Positions 1 through 7,094 of a DNA stretch of 42,851 bases are shown here, piece after piece. A model generated the notes under the pieces. It saw nothing but the letters and a program-made list of their open reading frames with translations. It ran no database searches and was not told where the DNA came from. Made by a program: the position numbers and the translations under genes. The stretch covers positions 1 to 42,851 of the forward strand of contig CALBNP010000196.1 in the NCBI GenBank assembly GCA_937896505.1, written 5' to 3'. The stretch's first letter is position 1; every line of letters begins with the position of its first letter. Source of the DNA: an uncultured Bacteroidales bacterium (lineage in GTDB: Bacteria; Bacteroidota; Bacteroidia; Bacteroidales; F082).

Positions 1-868
1 TGGCGAGGAGCTGTTTGGTGTCCTTAGGCAGGCAGTAGCCGCCATAGCCGAAGCTCGGGTTGTTGTAGTGCGAGCCGATGCGTGGGTCGAGGCAGATGCC
101 ATCAATGATATTCTGGGTGTCGAGGCCTTTCACCTCGGCATAGGTGTCGAGTTCGTTGAAATAGCTCACGCGCAAGGCGAGATAGGTGTTGGCGAAGAGT
201 TTCACGGCTTCGGCTTCCTTCATGCCCATGAACAGGGTCGGGATGTCCTCCTTGATGGCGCCCTGCTGCAGCAATGCGGCAAACTCATGTGCCTTGGCTT
301 CGAGGTCAACGCTTACCAGCGACTCGATGGCGGCATTCTCCGCTTCATAGTTCCTGATGGGTTTTGGGTAGCCGACGATGATACGGCTCGGATAGAGATT
401 GTCGTACAAGGCCTTGCTCTCCCTGAGGAACTCTGGTGAGAACAGCAGGTTGAAGTGCTTCACGCCCTTGGCGGCATACTTCACATAGAGGCTGCGGGTA
501 TAGCCCACCGGTATGGTGCTCTTGATGACCATCACGGCTTCGGGGTTGACGCTCAGCACTAGGTCGATGACCTCTTCCACATTGCTTGTGTCGAAGAAGT
601 TCTTCTGCGGGTCGTAGTTGGTTGGGGCTGCGATGACGACAAAGTCGGCATCCTTGTAGGCGGCAGCGCCATCGAGGGTGGCGGTGAGGTCGAGAGGCTT
701 CTCGGTGAGGTATTTCTCGATGTATTCGTCCTGAATGGGTGATTTCTTCTGGTTGATGAGGCTGACCTTCTCGGGGACGATATCAACGGCCACCACATGG
801 TTGTGTTGTGCCAAAAGGATGGCTATCGAAAGACCGACATAGCCGGTTCCTGCTACTGCGATGTTCAT
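1..868 (-). CDS. ugd: UDP-glucose 6-dehydrogenase, C-terminus cut off by window edge
   Basis: Oxidises UDP-glucose to UDP-glucuronate in two NAD-dependent steps in the cytoplasm, supplying uronic acid for surface polysaccharide. The first 289 residues are visible. They show an N-terminal Rossmann motif (GTGYVGLS, residues 7-14), the conserved segment FSPEFLRES near residue 143, and the active-site block FGYGGYCLPKD with catalytic Cys279. The family is usually about 390-440 residues, so roughly the last quarter lies outside the window. The ATG at 868 gives the expected N-terminus. It is the last visible gene of the minus-strand sugar cluster and is separated from its upstream neighbours by a GxxExxY gene and a hairpin element. 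It is distinct from the second dehydrogenase at 3101-4369, which has TviB/WbpO-type signatures. Confidence 0.95.
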   Translation of the reverse strand, partial: MNIAVAGTGYVGLSIAILLAQHNHVVAVDIVPEKVSLINQKKSPIQDEYIEKYLTEKPLDLTATLDGAAAYKDADFVVIAAPTNYDPQKNFFDTSNVEEVIDLVLSVNPEAVMVIKSTIPVGYTRSLYVKYAAKGVKHFNLLFSPEFLRESKALYDNLYPSRIIVGYPKPIRNYEAENAAIESLVSVDLEAKAHEFAALLQQGAIKEDIPTLFMGMKEAEAVKLFANTYLALRVSYFNELDTYAEVKGLDTQNIIDGICLDPRIGSHYNNPSFGYGGYCLPKDTKQLLA

Positions 869-902
869 TATCTGTTATTCTTATTTATTTTTTGATAGAT
901 TT

Positions 903-1061
903 GAAAAAAACAGTAAAAACACTCTTGTGTGATGGGCTTTTTCAGAGCCTTTATGCTGTCAAGCCACCCCGAAGTTTCAAGCGAGCTTGGCCTTCGAGCC
1001 GTCTTGCCAACATAAACCCCTGCGGGGCTTCCATCCCCCAAGAGCAAAAACATTAAAAAAC
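903..1061 (-). repeat. Long imperfect hairpin element A with T-rich ends, left of GxxExxY gene 1
   Basis: The core folds as a long imperfect inverted repeat: CTCTTG at 922-927 pairs with CAAGAG at 1039-1044, and further pairing runs in step towards the centre. Read on the minus strand, the core lies between two T-rich tails, and the outer tail is TGTTTTTACTGTTTTTTTC (921-903). Element B at 1603-1757 has the same layout and nearly the same tails (17 of 19 outer and 19 of 23 inner positions) but faces the other way. The stem sequences themselves have diverged. It could be a non-autonomous mobile hairpin. It could also act as a terminator on the minus strand ahead of ugd. This 256-bp gap contains no other feature I can support. 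Confidence 0.6.
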
Positions 1062-1124
1062 AGCCTACCGGACGCTAAGCTTTCCATGTAATTCTGTGAA
1101 CAACTCATACATCCTTAATCGTAA

Positions 1125-1568
1125 TCAGAAGGCGTACATCTGGTTGGTTTTCGAGTCAAGGTAGTATCTTTCGCACTCGTCCATGATTGGAGCGAAGTTG
1201 TAGAGGATTCCTATGCTGACCTTTGTAAGCCTCATGTAGTTCCAAAGCTGTTGCCTTTGCTCAGGACCGATGTGCTCCACGGCCTTACATTCAACAAAGA
1301 CATTGCTAAGGCACTTGAAATCGACATAATGTCTATGATTGATGCGTTGGTTGTGGAAGTTTATAGAGAAGTAGAACTCCCTTTCGTGTTCGATGTTCTG
1401 TTCCTTGAGGACAATCTCTAGGGCATCTTGGTACATGTACTCGTTGAGGAAAGGTCCCATCTCTTTGTGCACAGTCTGGCAACACCCAATGATAGGATAG
1501 GTCATACCTCTCAGTTGATCCGTAAGAGAAGGGTTGCAGTCCTTTAGCTTTTGGATGTTGTAATTCAT
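1125..1568 (-). CDS. GxxExxY family protein 1 (PD-(D/E)XK-like)
   Basis: 147 residues matching the GxxExxY family (related to PDDEXK_3). The family signature region reads YPIIGCCQTVHKEMGPFLNE (24-43), with E43 and Y46 kept but the first glycine of the name motif replaced by phenylalanine. A nuclease-like core follows: D83 in HYVDF and E93-x-K95 in VECKAV, then the conserved LWNYMRLTK and GILYNF segments. The function of the family is not established. The D-ExK arrangement suggests a nucleic-acid-cutting fold, but no partner gene is seen. The gene interrupts the sugar cluster between the PIG-L-type gene and ugd and is bracketed by inverted hairpin elements A and B. It looks like an insertion rather than a pathway member. 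Confidence 0.85.
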   Translation of the reverse strand: MNYNIQKLKDCNPSLTDQLRGMTYPIIGCCQTVHKEMGPFLNEYMYQDALEIVLKEQNIEHEREFYFSINFHNQRINHRHYVDFKCLSNVFVECKAVEHIGPEQRQQLWNYMRLTKVSIGILYNFAPIMDECERYYLDSKTNQMYAF

Positions 1569-1602
1569 AGTACAGATAGTGCCAAACCAGTTTGGAAGTT
1601 AT

Positions 1603-1757
1603 GTTTTTGAATGTTTTTTCTTTAGGGCTACAAGAACCTGTAGGGTTGGACGAGATGAGTTGGAATCAAGGCCGAATTCATTCGAGTCTTGGTTTCAACT
1701 CGTCTTGGCCAAGGCTTGAAAAGCCTGTAGTCCTAAAGTGTTTTTCTTGTTTTTTTC
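1603..1757 (+). repeat. Long imperfect hairpin element B, inverted relative of element A
   Basis: Two 51-nt arms (1620-1670 and 1689-1739) can pair over about 35 positions, closed by CTTTAGG at the left end and CCTAAAG at the right. GAGTTGGAATCAAG pairs with its near-complement close to the 18-nt loop. T-rich tails lie on both sides, and the outer tail is TGTTTTTCTTGTTTTTTTC (1739-1757). Tails, length and layout match element A (903-1061), which lies in the opposite orientation on the other side of the GxxExxY gene. It fills most of the 205-bp gap upstream of that gene. Confidence 0.6.
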
Positions 1758-1773
1758 ATTATTTACTAATGTC

Positions 1774-3075
1774 TTAACGCTTCATCTGGTCAGCCACATG
1801 GAGAAACTCTTCAACATTCATCTGCTTGAGGAAGATGAGGCCATGGGTGGCGCGGATGAGTGGATGCTGGTTTTCGTAGAAGTAGTCCTTGCCAAGCAAG
1901 AGTTGCACATCCTTGAGTTGCCGTACCCAGATGCTTTCTGAGAGTTCGCTGAAGGTGCCGTCGAAGTTGGGGTTGGGGAACTCGGCTTCCACCTGGGTGA
2001 GGTAGCTGTCGCGGAAGGCCTTCTCGATGACGGCGAAGTTGTTGAGCGACACGGGTACGATGGTATTGGCTTCTTCGAGTGCGAAGGTGGACCACACGTT
2101 ACGATAGCCCATGATTTTGAGTTGGCTGAGGTCGGCTTCCTCGTTCCATGCCTCGATGGCCTTGGCGATGGTCTGCAGCACCTTGTAGTGGGTGTTGGTG
2201 GGACCGACATCCATGGGATCCATGATGACGCTGATGGTGGTCGGTTTGATGGCATGCAGCTGCTGTAGCACAGGCTCCACGTCGCGTTCGCGGTTCGGGA
2301 AGTCGTGGCTGTCCTTATAGAAACCGAGATGCAGGTGATGCACGTTCTTCACGCTGACGCCCGTGTAGGCCCACACGAGTTCTTCCTCGAATTCGCGTAT
2401 CGTGCCTTTGAGTTGCTGCAGCTCAGGGTCGTCGTGGGCTTTTGGAGGCTCGTTGACGAGGAGTTGCTGGGCAGCTTCGAAGCGGGAGACGAGTTCGTCG
2501 AGGTTGTTGGGACGCCAGATGCCTACGGCATTGCGCAAGAAGCGGTGGCAGAAGCCTCGACGCATCTCATGGCTGTTCTTGCCGGCTACGTTGTCGAGGT
2601 AGTGATAGACGTCCTTGTCGCGCTTCAAGCGGTAGCCTTGCTCGAAGAAGTCGGGGTAGATCACCATCTGTATCTCGCCTTGGCGCAGATAGTTGAGGGT
2701 GTCGTCGATGGCTTGGCTGAGGTAGTCGTTATTGACCGAATTGTAGCCCGAGGTGGCGATGCCGAAGTGCACCTCGTTGCTGGGGCAGCGCAACTGGCGG
2801 TTGATGATCGGCATGATGCCGAGCATGATGTCGTCGTGGTGTGGTCCCGTGTTGAAGATGACTTCGTTCTCGAAGGGTTTTACACCACGTTGCAGCTTGA
2901 CTTTCACATGGTCGATGACGGCTATCACATCTTTAGGCTCGGTGAGGCCTAAGCATGCGCATTCGGCATCAGAGCATAACTCTTCGGCCGTGAGTTTATG
3001 AGCATAGCGGTTGAGACGCTTGCAAAGTGCTAATATAGCGCGTTCAGCCTCTGCTATATATTCGTTATAGTTCAA
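1774..3075 (-). CDS. PIG-L/LmbE-type deacetylase-like protein, stand-alone
   Basis: 433 residues. The zinc-binding PIG-L signature appears as GPHHDDIMLG (about residues 77-86), followed by VHFGIATSGYNSV and later a DPMDVGPTNTHYKV segment that fits the second metal/substrate site. Known PIG-L enzymes hydrolyse N-acetyl groups from GlcNAc-containing compounds. The sequence most resembles the C-terminal half of the Bacteroidota proteins that fuse a NagB domain to a PIG-L domain. Here the NagB-like gene is separate, at 7095-7886. No ATG lies at the expected N-terminus; an in-frame stop lies shortly upstream, so translation probably starts at TTG 3075 or ATT 3084. It probably acts on an amino-sugar precursor or sugar phosphate, but the substrate is not evident. 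Confidence 0.8.
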   Translation of the reverse strand: MNYNEYIAEAERAILALCKRLNRYAHKLTAEELCSDAECACLGLTEPKDVIAVIDHVKVKLQRGVKPFENEVIFNTGPHHDDIMLGIMPIINRQLRCPSNEVHFGIATSGYNSVNNDYLSQAIDDTLNYLRQGEIQMVIYPDFFEQGYRLKRDKDVYHYLDNVAGKNSHEMRRGFCHRFLRNAVGIWRPNNLDELVSRFEAAQQLLVNEPPKAHDDPELQQLKGTIREFEEELVWAYTGVSVKNVHHLHLGFYKDSHDFPNRERDVEPVLQQLHAIKPTTISVIMDPMDVGPTNTHYKVLQTIAKAIEAWNEEADLSQLKIMGYRNVWSTFALEEANTIVPVSLNNFAVIEKAFRDSYLTQVEAEFPNPNFDGTFSELSESIWVRQLKDVQLLLGKDYFYENQHPLIRATHGLIFLKQMNVEEFLHVADQMKR

Positions 3076-3100
3076 AACTTTAATGGTTTAAAAAACACGA

Positions 3101-4369
3101 TTACAGTCTTCCGTCGATGACATTGCGTGGCAACACGCCTTTAACATCGTAGATGACTCCGTTTGCTTTCACAAGGCTCTTGACGTCAAGTTCGAGGAAG
3201 TTGTTGTGGGCGACACCGAGGATGATGGCGTCAAACTGGTCTTTCGGAAGTTCGTTTGTTACCTCAATGCCATATTCGTGCATCACTTTTTCCTTGTTGG
3301 CCCATGGGTCGTAGATGGTGATGTTGTGGGTGTATTCTGCTAAGGTGTGATAGATATCCACTATCTTGGTGTTGCGGATATCGGGGCAGTTCTCCTTGAA
3401 GGTGATGCCCAAGATGAGTATCTTGGCGTCTTTCACCATCACGCCTTTCTTGTTCATGCATTTGATGGTCTGGTTGGCAACGTAGGCACCCATGCCATCG
3501 TTCAGGCGACGTGAGGCATGCATCACGCGTGGCAGAACACCATATACTTGTGCTTTCTCAATCAGGTAATATGGATCGACCGAGATGCAGTGACCGCCAA
3601 CAAGACCAGGGCTCAACTTGATGAAGTTCCACTTTGAGGCGGCAGCATCGATAACGTCGTGGGTGTCGATACCCATGGTGTTGAAGATTTTGGCCAGTTC
3701 GTTCATGAAGGCGATGTTGACGTCGCGTTGCGAGTTCTCGATGATTTTGGAAGCTTCAGCCACCTTGATGCTTGGAGCCTTGTGGGTTCCGTTGACCAGA
3801 ACGCTGTTGTAGATGGCATCAACGTAATCGGCTATTTCGGGTGTTGAGCCAGAAGTCACTTTGCGGATTTTCTCTACGGTGTGTTGCTTGTCGCCTGGGT
3901 TGATGCGCTCGGGGCTGTAGCCTGCAAAGAAATCGACGTTGAACTTGAGTCCTGACACTCTTTCAACAACAGGTAGGCATTCTTCTTCGGTCACGCCAGG
4001 ATAGACGGTGCTTTCATAGACTACGACATCGCCTTTGCTGATGACCTTACCTACGGTTTCGCTAGCGCCCCAAAGAGGCTTGAGGTCGGGACGGTTGTTT
4101 TCATCGACAGGTGTTGGGACGGCTACAACATAGAAGTTGCAGTCCTTGATATCGTCGAGTTTCGTGGTGCAGCGGAAGCTATGGTTCTTGATGGCGTCTT
4201 GCAGCAATTCGTCGCTTACTTCAAGGGTGGCATCATGGCCAGCCATGAGAGCGTCAACACGAGCTTGGTTCATGTCGAAACCTATTGTTTCATGCTTGGT
4301 TGAAAAAAGTCGTGCCAAAGGCAACCCCACATAACCTAGGCCAATGACACAAATTCTTGTTTCTTTCAT
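3101..4369 (-). CDS. tviB: Nucleotide-sugar dehydrogenase, TviB/WbpO type (UDP-HexNAc 6-dehydrogenase)
   Basis: 422 residues, full length for the family. Rossmann motif GLGYVGLP (10-17), YESTVYPGVTEEECLPVVE, and FFAGYSPERINPGDK (147-161), a signature of the TviB/WbpO branch that oxidises UDP-GlcNAc or UDP-GalNAc at C6. The active-site block GLVGGHCISVDPYYL contains catalytic Cys261. The C-terminal domain has GITFKENCPDIRNTK. It starts 22 bp after rfbA in the same direction and lies one gene beyond the WlbA-like oxidoreductase. A UDP-HexNAc-uronate made here would be the natural substrate for that enzyme. Whether the substrate is the gluco or galacto epimer cannot be told from sequence alone. 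Confidence 0.9.
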   Translation of the reverse strand: MKETRICVIGLGYVGLPLARLFSTKHETIGFDMNQARVDALMAGHDATLEVSDELLQDAIKNHSFRCTTKLDDIKDCNFYVVAVPTPVDENNRPDLKPLWGASETVGKVISKGDVVVYESTVYPGVTEEECLPVVERVSGLKFNVDFFAGYSPERINPGDKQHTVEKIRKVTSGSTPEIADYVDAIYNSVLVNGTHKAPSIKVAEASKIIENSQRDVNIAFMNELAKIFNTMGIDTHDVIDAAASKWNFIKLSPGLVGGHCISVDPYYLIEKAQVYGVLPRVMHASRRLNDGMGAYVANQTIKCMNKKGVMVKDAKILILGITFKENCPDIRNTKIVDIYHTLAEYTHNITIYDPWANKEKVMHEYGIEVTNELPKDQFDAIILGVAHNNFLELDVKSLVKANGVIYDVKGVLPRNVIDGRL

Positions 4370-4391
4370 ATTTGCAAATGTATTGTTGTCT

Positions 4392-5303
4392 TTATTTACT
4401 GAATGTGTCGGAAGTGATTTCTTCCTTGCATTCTTCGATGACTTTGAGGAGATATTGTCCGTATTGGTTTTTCAGCATGGGTTTGGCAATCTCGCGCATG
4501 CGTTCTTCCGTAATCCAGCTGTTGCGGTAGGCGATGCCTTCCAAGCAGGCAATCTTCAGCCCTTGGCGCTTCTCGATGACTTCCACAAAGGTGGAAGCTT
4601 CGCTCAACGAGTCGTGTGTGCCAGTGTCGAGCCAGGCAAAGCCACGGCCAAACACCTGGACCTTCAGCTCGCCATCTTCAAGGAAGCGTTGGTTCACCGT
4701 GGTGATTTCAAGCTCGCCACGTGCTGATGGCTTGATGGTCTTGGCTACTTCGACGACCTTGTTGGGGTAGAAATAGAGTCCCACCACGGCATAGTTGCTC
4801 TTAGGCTCCTTGGGTTTCTCTTCTATGCTGAGGCAGTTGCCTTTCTTGTCGAACTCGGCCACGCCATAGCGCTCGGGGTCGGCTACCCAATAGCCAAACA
4901 CGGTGGCTTTCTGGTTTTTTTCGGCATCTTCTACGGCCTGACGCAGTAGGTTGGTGAACCCTGAACCATGGAAGATATTGTCGCCCAAGACCAAGCAGGC
5001 ACAGTCGTCACCGATGAACTTCTCGCCAATGATGAAGGCTTGTGCGAGACCATCGGGAGAGGGTTGCTCAGCATACTCGAAACGTACACCATAGTCGGAG
5101 CCATCGCCAAGGAGACGCTTGAAACCAGGCAGGTCTTGTGGCGTGGAGATGATGAGTATCTCGCGAATGCCAGCCAGCATCAGGGCTGAAATAGGATAAT
5201 AAACCATGGGTTTATCATATATCGGAAGCAATTGCTTCGAAACGCCCTTGGTGATAGGATACAACCGGGTACCGGAGCCTCCGGCGAGAACTATTCCTTT
5301 CAT
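4392..5303 (-). CDS. rfbA: Glucose-1-phosphate thymidylyltransferase
   Basis: 303 residues, typical for RmlA/RfbA. Joins dTTP and glucose-1-phosphate to give dTDP-glucose, the first step towards dTDP-linked 6-deoxy sugars. The nucleotide-binding signature GGSGTRLYPITKGVSKQLLP begins at residue 8, followed by DKPMVYYPIS, the sugar-binding LGDNIFHG region and FAWLDTGTHDSL near residue 222. The next enzyme of the pathway, RfbB, is at 10192-11331. rfbC and rfbD are not in the window, so the final sugar is unknown. The gene is co-directional with wlbA (41-bp gap) and the tviB-type gene (22-bp gap), consistent with one transcript. Confidence 0.96.
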   Translation of the reverse strand: MKGIVLAGGSGTRLYPITKGVSKQLLPIYDKPMVYYPISALMLAGIREILIISTPQDLPGFKRLLGDGSDYGVRFEYAEQPSPDGLAQAFIIGEKFIGDDCACLVLGDNIFHGSGFTNLLRQAVEDAEKNQKATVFGYWVADPERYGVAEFDKKGNCLSIEEKPKEPKSNYAVVGLYFYPNKVVEVAKTIKPSARGELEITTVNQRFLEDGELKVQVFGRGFAWLDTGTHDSLSEASTFVEVIEKRQGLKIACLEGIAYRNSWITEERMREIAKPMLKNQYGQYLLKVIEECKEEITSDTFSK

Positions 5304-5344
5304 GTTTATTTGATTTTTATTGATTGCTATTTTGTTACTGTCTC

Positions 5345-6313
5345 TTACTTCCAGCCGAAGGGGTGTCCGCTGAGAGGCAACTTGGCCATGGGATGGTAGT
5401 CGCCGCGAAGGCCGATAGGCGTTGCGTTGCGAATGTCATACACCGTCTGGATGCACGGACGGGCTTCGGCGATACCAAAGCCGCGGCCTGCGAGAATCTC
5501 TTCGTAACTCTTGGTGTGCAGTTCGGTGAAGCCTTGGCTGAATTCGAATTCGTCGCCATCGATCGTGATGGTGCGGTAGGTGCGTTTCTCGCCTTCGACG
5601 GCATTGTCGGGCAAGGTCTCGGCATTGATGCTCAGGAAGTAGCGCACACGGGCCTGCTTGAGTTCGAGATAGCCTGCCACACGGTCGTGCGAAGCCACGT
5701 GGACGATGTTCTTCTGCACGGGACCGAAAACCCATTGCAGCATGTCGTAGAAGTGCACGCCGATGTTGGTGGCTATGCCGCCGCTCTTGTTGACGTCGCC
5801 TTTCCATGAGGTGTAGTACCAATAGCCACGTGAGGTGATATATGTTAGATCGACATCATAGACCTTGTCCTTCGGGCCTTCTCCGATTTTCTTTTTGAGG
5901 GCCACAATCTTGTCGTGCAGGCGCAACTGAAGGATGGTGTAGGCCTTATGGCCTTGGCGTTCTTCAACTTTCTGTAGTGCATCGATATTCCATGGGTTCA
6001 GCACGACAGGTTTCTCGCAGATGACATCGGCACCAAGGCGCAAACCGTAGCGTGTGTGGGCATCGTGAAGATAGTTTGGTGTGCAGACGCTCACATAGTC
6101 GATTTGCTTGCCTTCGTCCTTGAGTTTCGTACAATGACGGTCGAAAAGTTCTTGCTCGGTGAAGAAAGAAGCTTTCGGAAAATAACTATCCATGATGCCG
6201 ACACTGTCGTTCTTGTCATAAGCGGCAACGAGGTCGTTACCAGTATCTTTTATTGCTTTCAAATGGCGTGGAGCGATGTAGCCGCCAACGCCAATGATGG
6301 CAAATTTTTTCAT
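5345..6313 (-). CDS. wlbA: WlbA/WbpB-like UDP-GlcNAc-uronate 3-dehydrogenase (Gfo/Idh/MocA family)
   Basis: 322 residues. The N-terminus FAIIGVGGYIAPRHLKAIKD is a Rossmann segment strongly resembling WbpB/WlbA, as are DYVSVCTPNYLH, the catalytic-region CEKPVVLNP, YDVDLTYITSRGYWYYTSWKGD, and the terminal SYEEILAGRGFGI. In Pseudomonas and Bordetella this enzyme oxidises C3 of UDP-GlcNAc-uronic acid on the way to diacetamido-uronic acids. The TviB-type dehydrogenase two genes downstream can supply the uronate. The PLP aminotransferase (WbpE/WlbC) and N-acetyltransferase (WbpD/WlbB) expected next are not in this window. The 125-bp region upstream is taken up by the left end of the GxxExxY-bearing repeat element. 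Confidence 0.88.
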   Translation of the reverse strand: MKKFAIIGVGGYIAPRHLKAIKDTGNDLVAAYDKNDSVGIMDSYFPKASFFTEQELFDRHCTKLKDEGKQIDYVSVCTPNYLHDAHTRYGLRLGADVICEKPVVLNPWNIDALQKVEERQGHKAYTILQLRLHDKIVALKKKIGEGPKDKVYDVDLTYITSRGYWYYTSWKGDVNKSGGIATNIGVHFYDMLQWVFGPVQKNIVHVASHDRVAGYLELKQARVRYFLSINAETLPDNAVEGEKRTYRTITIDGDEFEFSQGFTELHTKSYEEILAGRGFGIAEARPCIQTVYDIRNATPIGLRGDYHPMAKLPLSGHPFGWK

Positions 6314-6402
6314 ATTTAGTGTTTTAATGATTTCTATTTTGTAGGAAACAAATCTGTCACAAATTGTTCAATAATTTTTTTGTTGTTATAGTTATCAGAA
6401 GC

Positions 6403-6440
6403 GACCTAATCGGTCTTTTCTGAGAAAAGCGTTGCTTTTC
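6403..6440 (-). terminator. Cluster of short hairpins just downstream of GxxExxY gene 2
   Basis: Overlapping stems can form at the 3' end of the gene. AAAAGC (6425-6430) pairs with GCTTTT (6434-6439), alternatively CTTTTC (6415-6420) pairs with GAAAAG (6424-6429), and GACC (6403-6406) pairs with GGTC (6412-6415). On the minus strand they come immediately at or after the TGA stop. They may end transcription, but no long U-tract follows directly. Confidence 0.35.
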
Positions 6441-6855
6441 AACCTCTTATTAACTCAATGGAATTTGATAATCCGTCGAGCCGATACTTTTCAGCATGAA
6501 GGTGATTCGGCTCTCCGAAATTTATGAGTATTCCATATTTGCTTTTGGTGATTTTCATATAGTTGAAAAGTTGAGCTCTATGTTCTTTCAGCAATTCTGA
6601 GGTCGCTTTTAACTCAACAATAATGTCGTCATAACAAATGAAATCAGCTTTATAGGTTTTATTGAGCTTTTGCCCATGAAAATACATGAGTAGATCTTTT
6701 TCTCTTTCCCAAGGAATGGATTTTTCGGAACAAATCACAGAAAGGCACTCTTGATAGATGGGTTCAGAAAAACCTGACCCCAATTCATTGTATAGGCTCA
6801 TTGCCGCTCCAATGATATTGTACATCTGTTGTTTATAGTCGTTTTCTGTTTTCAT
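6439..6855 (-). CDS. GxxExxY family protein 2 (PD-(D/E)XK-like)
   Basis: 138 residues from the ATG at 6855. An open frame extends upstream to 6933, but the extension is non-conserved and lies in repeat-like sequence. The family motif is perfect: GFSEPIY (28-34). The nuclease-like core follows with D71 in KADFICYDD and E81-L-K83, then FNYMKITKSKYGILINFG. It shares family, size and motif order with gene 1 (1125-1568), but the two are clearly diverged, so they are probably independent acquisitions. It is visibly more AT-rich than the neighbouring sugar genes. It sits within a 21-bp inverted-repeat pair between nagB and the wlbA-like gene. Biological role unknown. Confidence 0.85.
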   Translation of the reverse strand: MKTENDYKQQMYNIIGAAMSLYNELGSGFSEPIYQECLSVICSEKSIPWEREKDLLMYFHGQKLNKTYKADFICYDDIIVELKATSELLKEHRAQLFNYMKITKSKYGILINFGEPNHLHAEKYRLDGLSNSIELIRG

Positions 6856-7010
6856 TCCAATGGATTTTTGAAAAAGAAGCACCTTTAGGTGCAATGCCGA
6901 AGGCAAAAGATTTATGCCCGATAAGGCTTTCATTATCGCTTTGCGACATGTCCGGCATGAATTTATGTCAAATTTGTGTAAGATTTGTTTCTAAAAGGAA
7001 ATTTTATTCG

Positions 7011-7085
7011 GGAAACAAATCTGTCACAAATTGTTCAATAATCTTTCTTTTCGTGTCCGGCAGGCATTTGTATTAGATTTGTTTC
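7011..7085. repeat. Gene-less hairpin copy of the repeat around GxxExxY gene 2
   Basis: Arms 7012-7032 and 7065-7085 pair at about 17 of 21 positions. The left 32 bp (7011-7042) is identical to 6344-6375, and GTCCGGCA (7055-7062) matches 6950-6957. Between these two blocks this copy has 12 bp (7043-7054), while the copy to the left has 574 bp (6376-6949) containing the GxxExxY gene. It lies 9 bp beyond the nagB stop codon. Confidence 0.6.
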
Positions 7086-7094
7086 AAAAAAAAC

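Larger units (their letters stand above)
6345..6991. mobile_element. Inverted-repeat-bounded element carrying GxxExxY gene 2
   Basis: A 21-bp inverted repeat brackets the GxxExxY gene: 6345-6365 on the left and 6971-6991 on the right agree at 19 of 21 positions when one is complemented. The shared start is GAAACAAATCT. A 32-bp stretch beginning one base before the left arm (6344-6375) recurs exactly at 7011-7042, where it forms a second, gene-less hairpin. GTCCGGCA at 6950-6957 also recurs there (7055-7062). I infer a small insertion unit without a transposase. Target-site duplication is unclear. Confidence 0.6.

Noticed and set aside
903..1757. Hairpin elements A and B as integron attC sites
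   Set aside because: No integrase is seen and the ends lack the RYYYAAC/GTTRRRY core; tails are T-rich instead.
869..7094. Complete insertion sequence around the GxxExxY genes
   Set aside because: No transposase-like frame occurs in either element; only the inverted repeats and small genes are visible.
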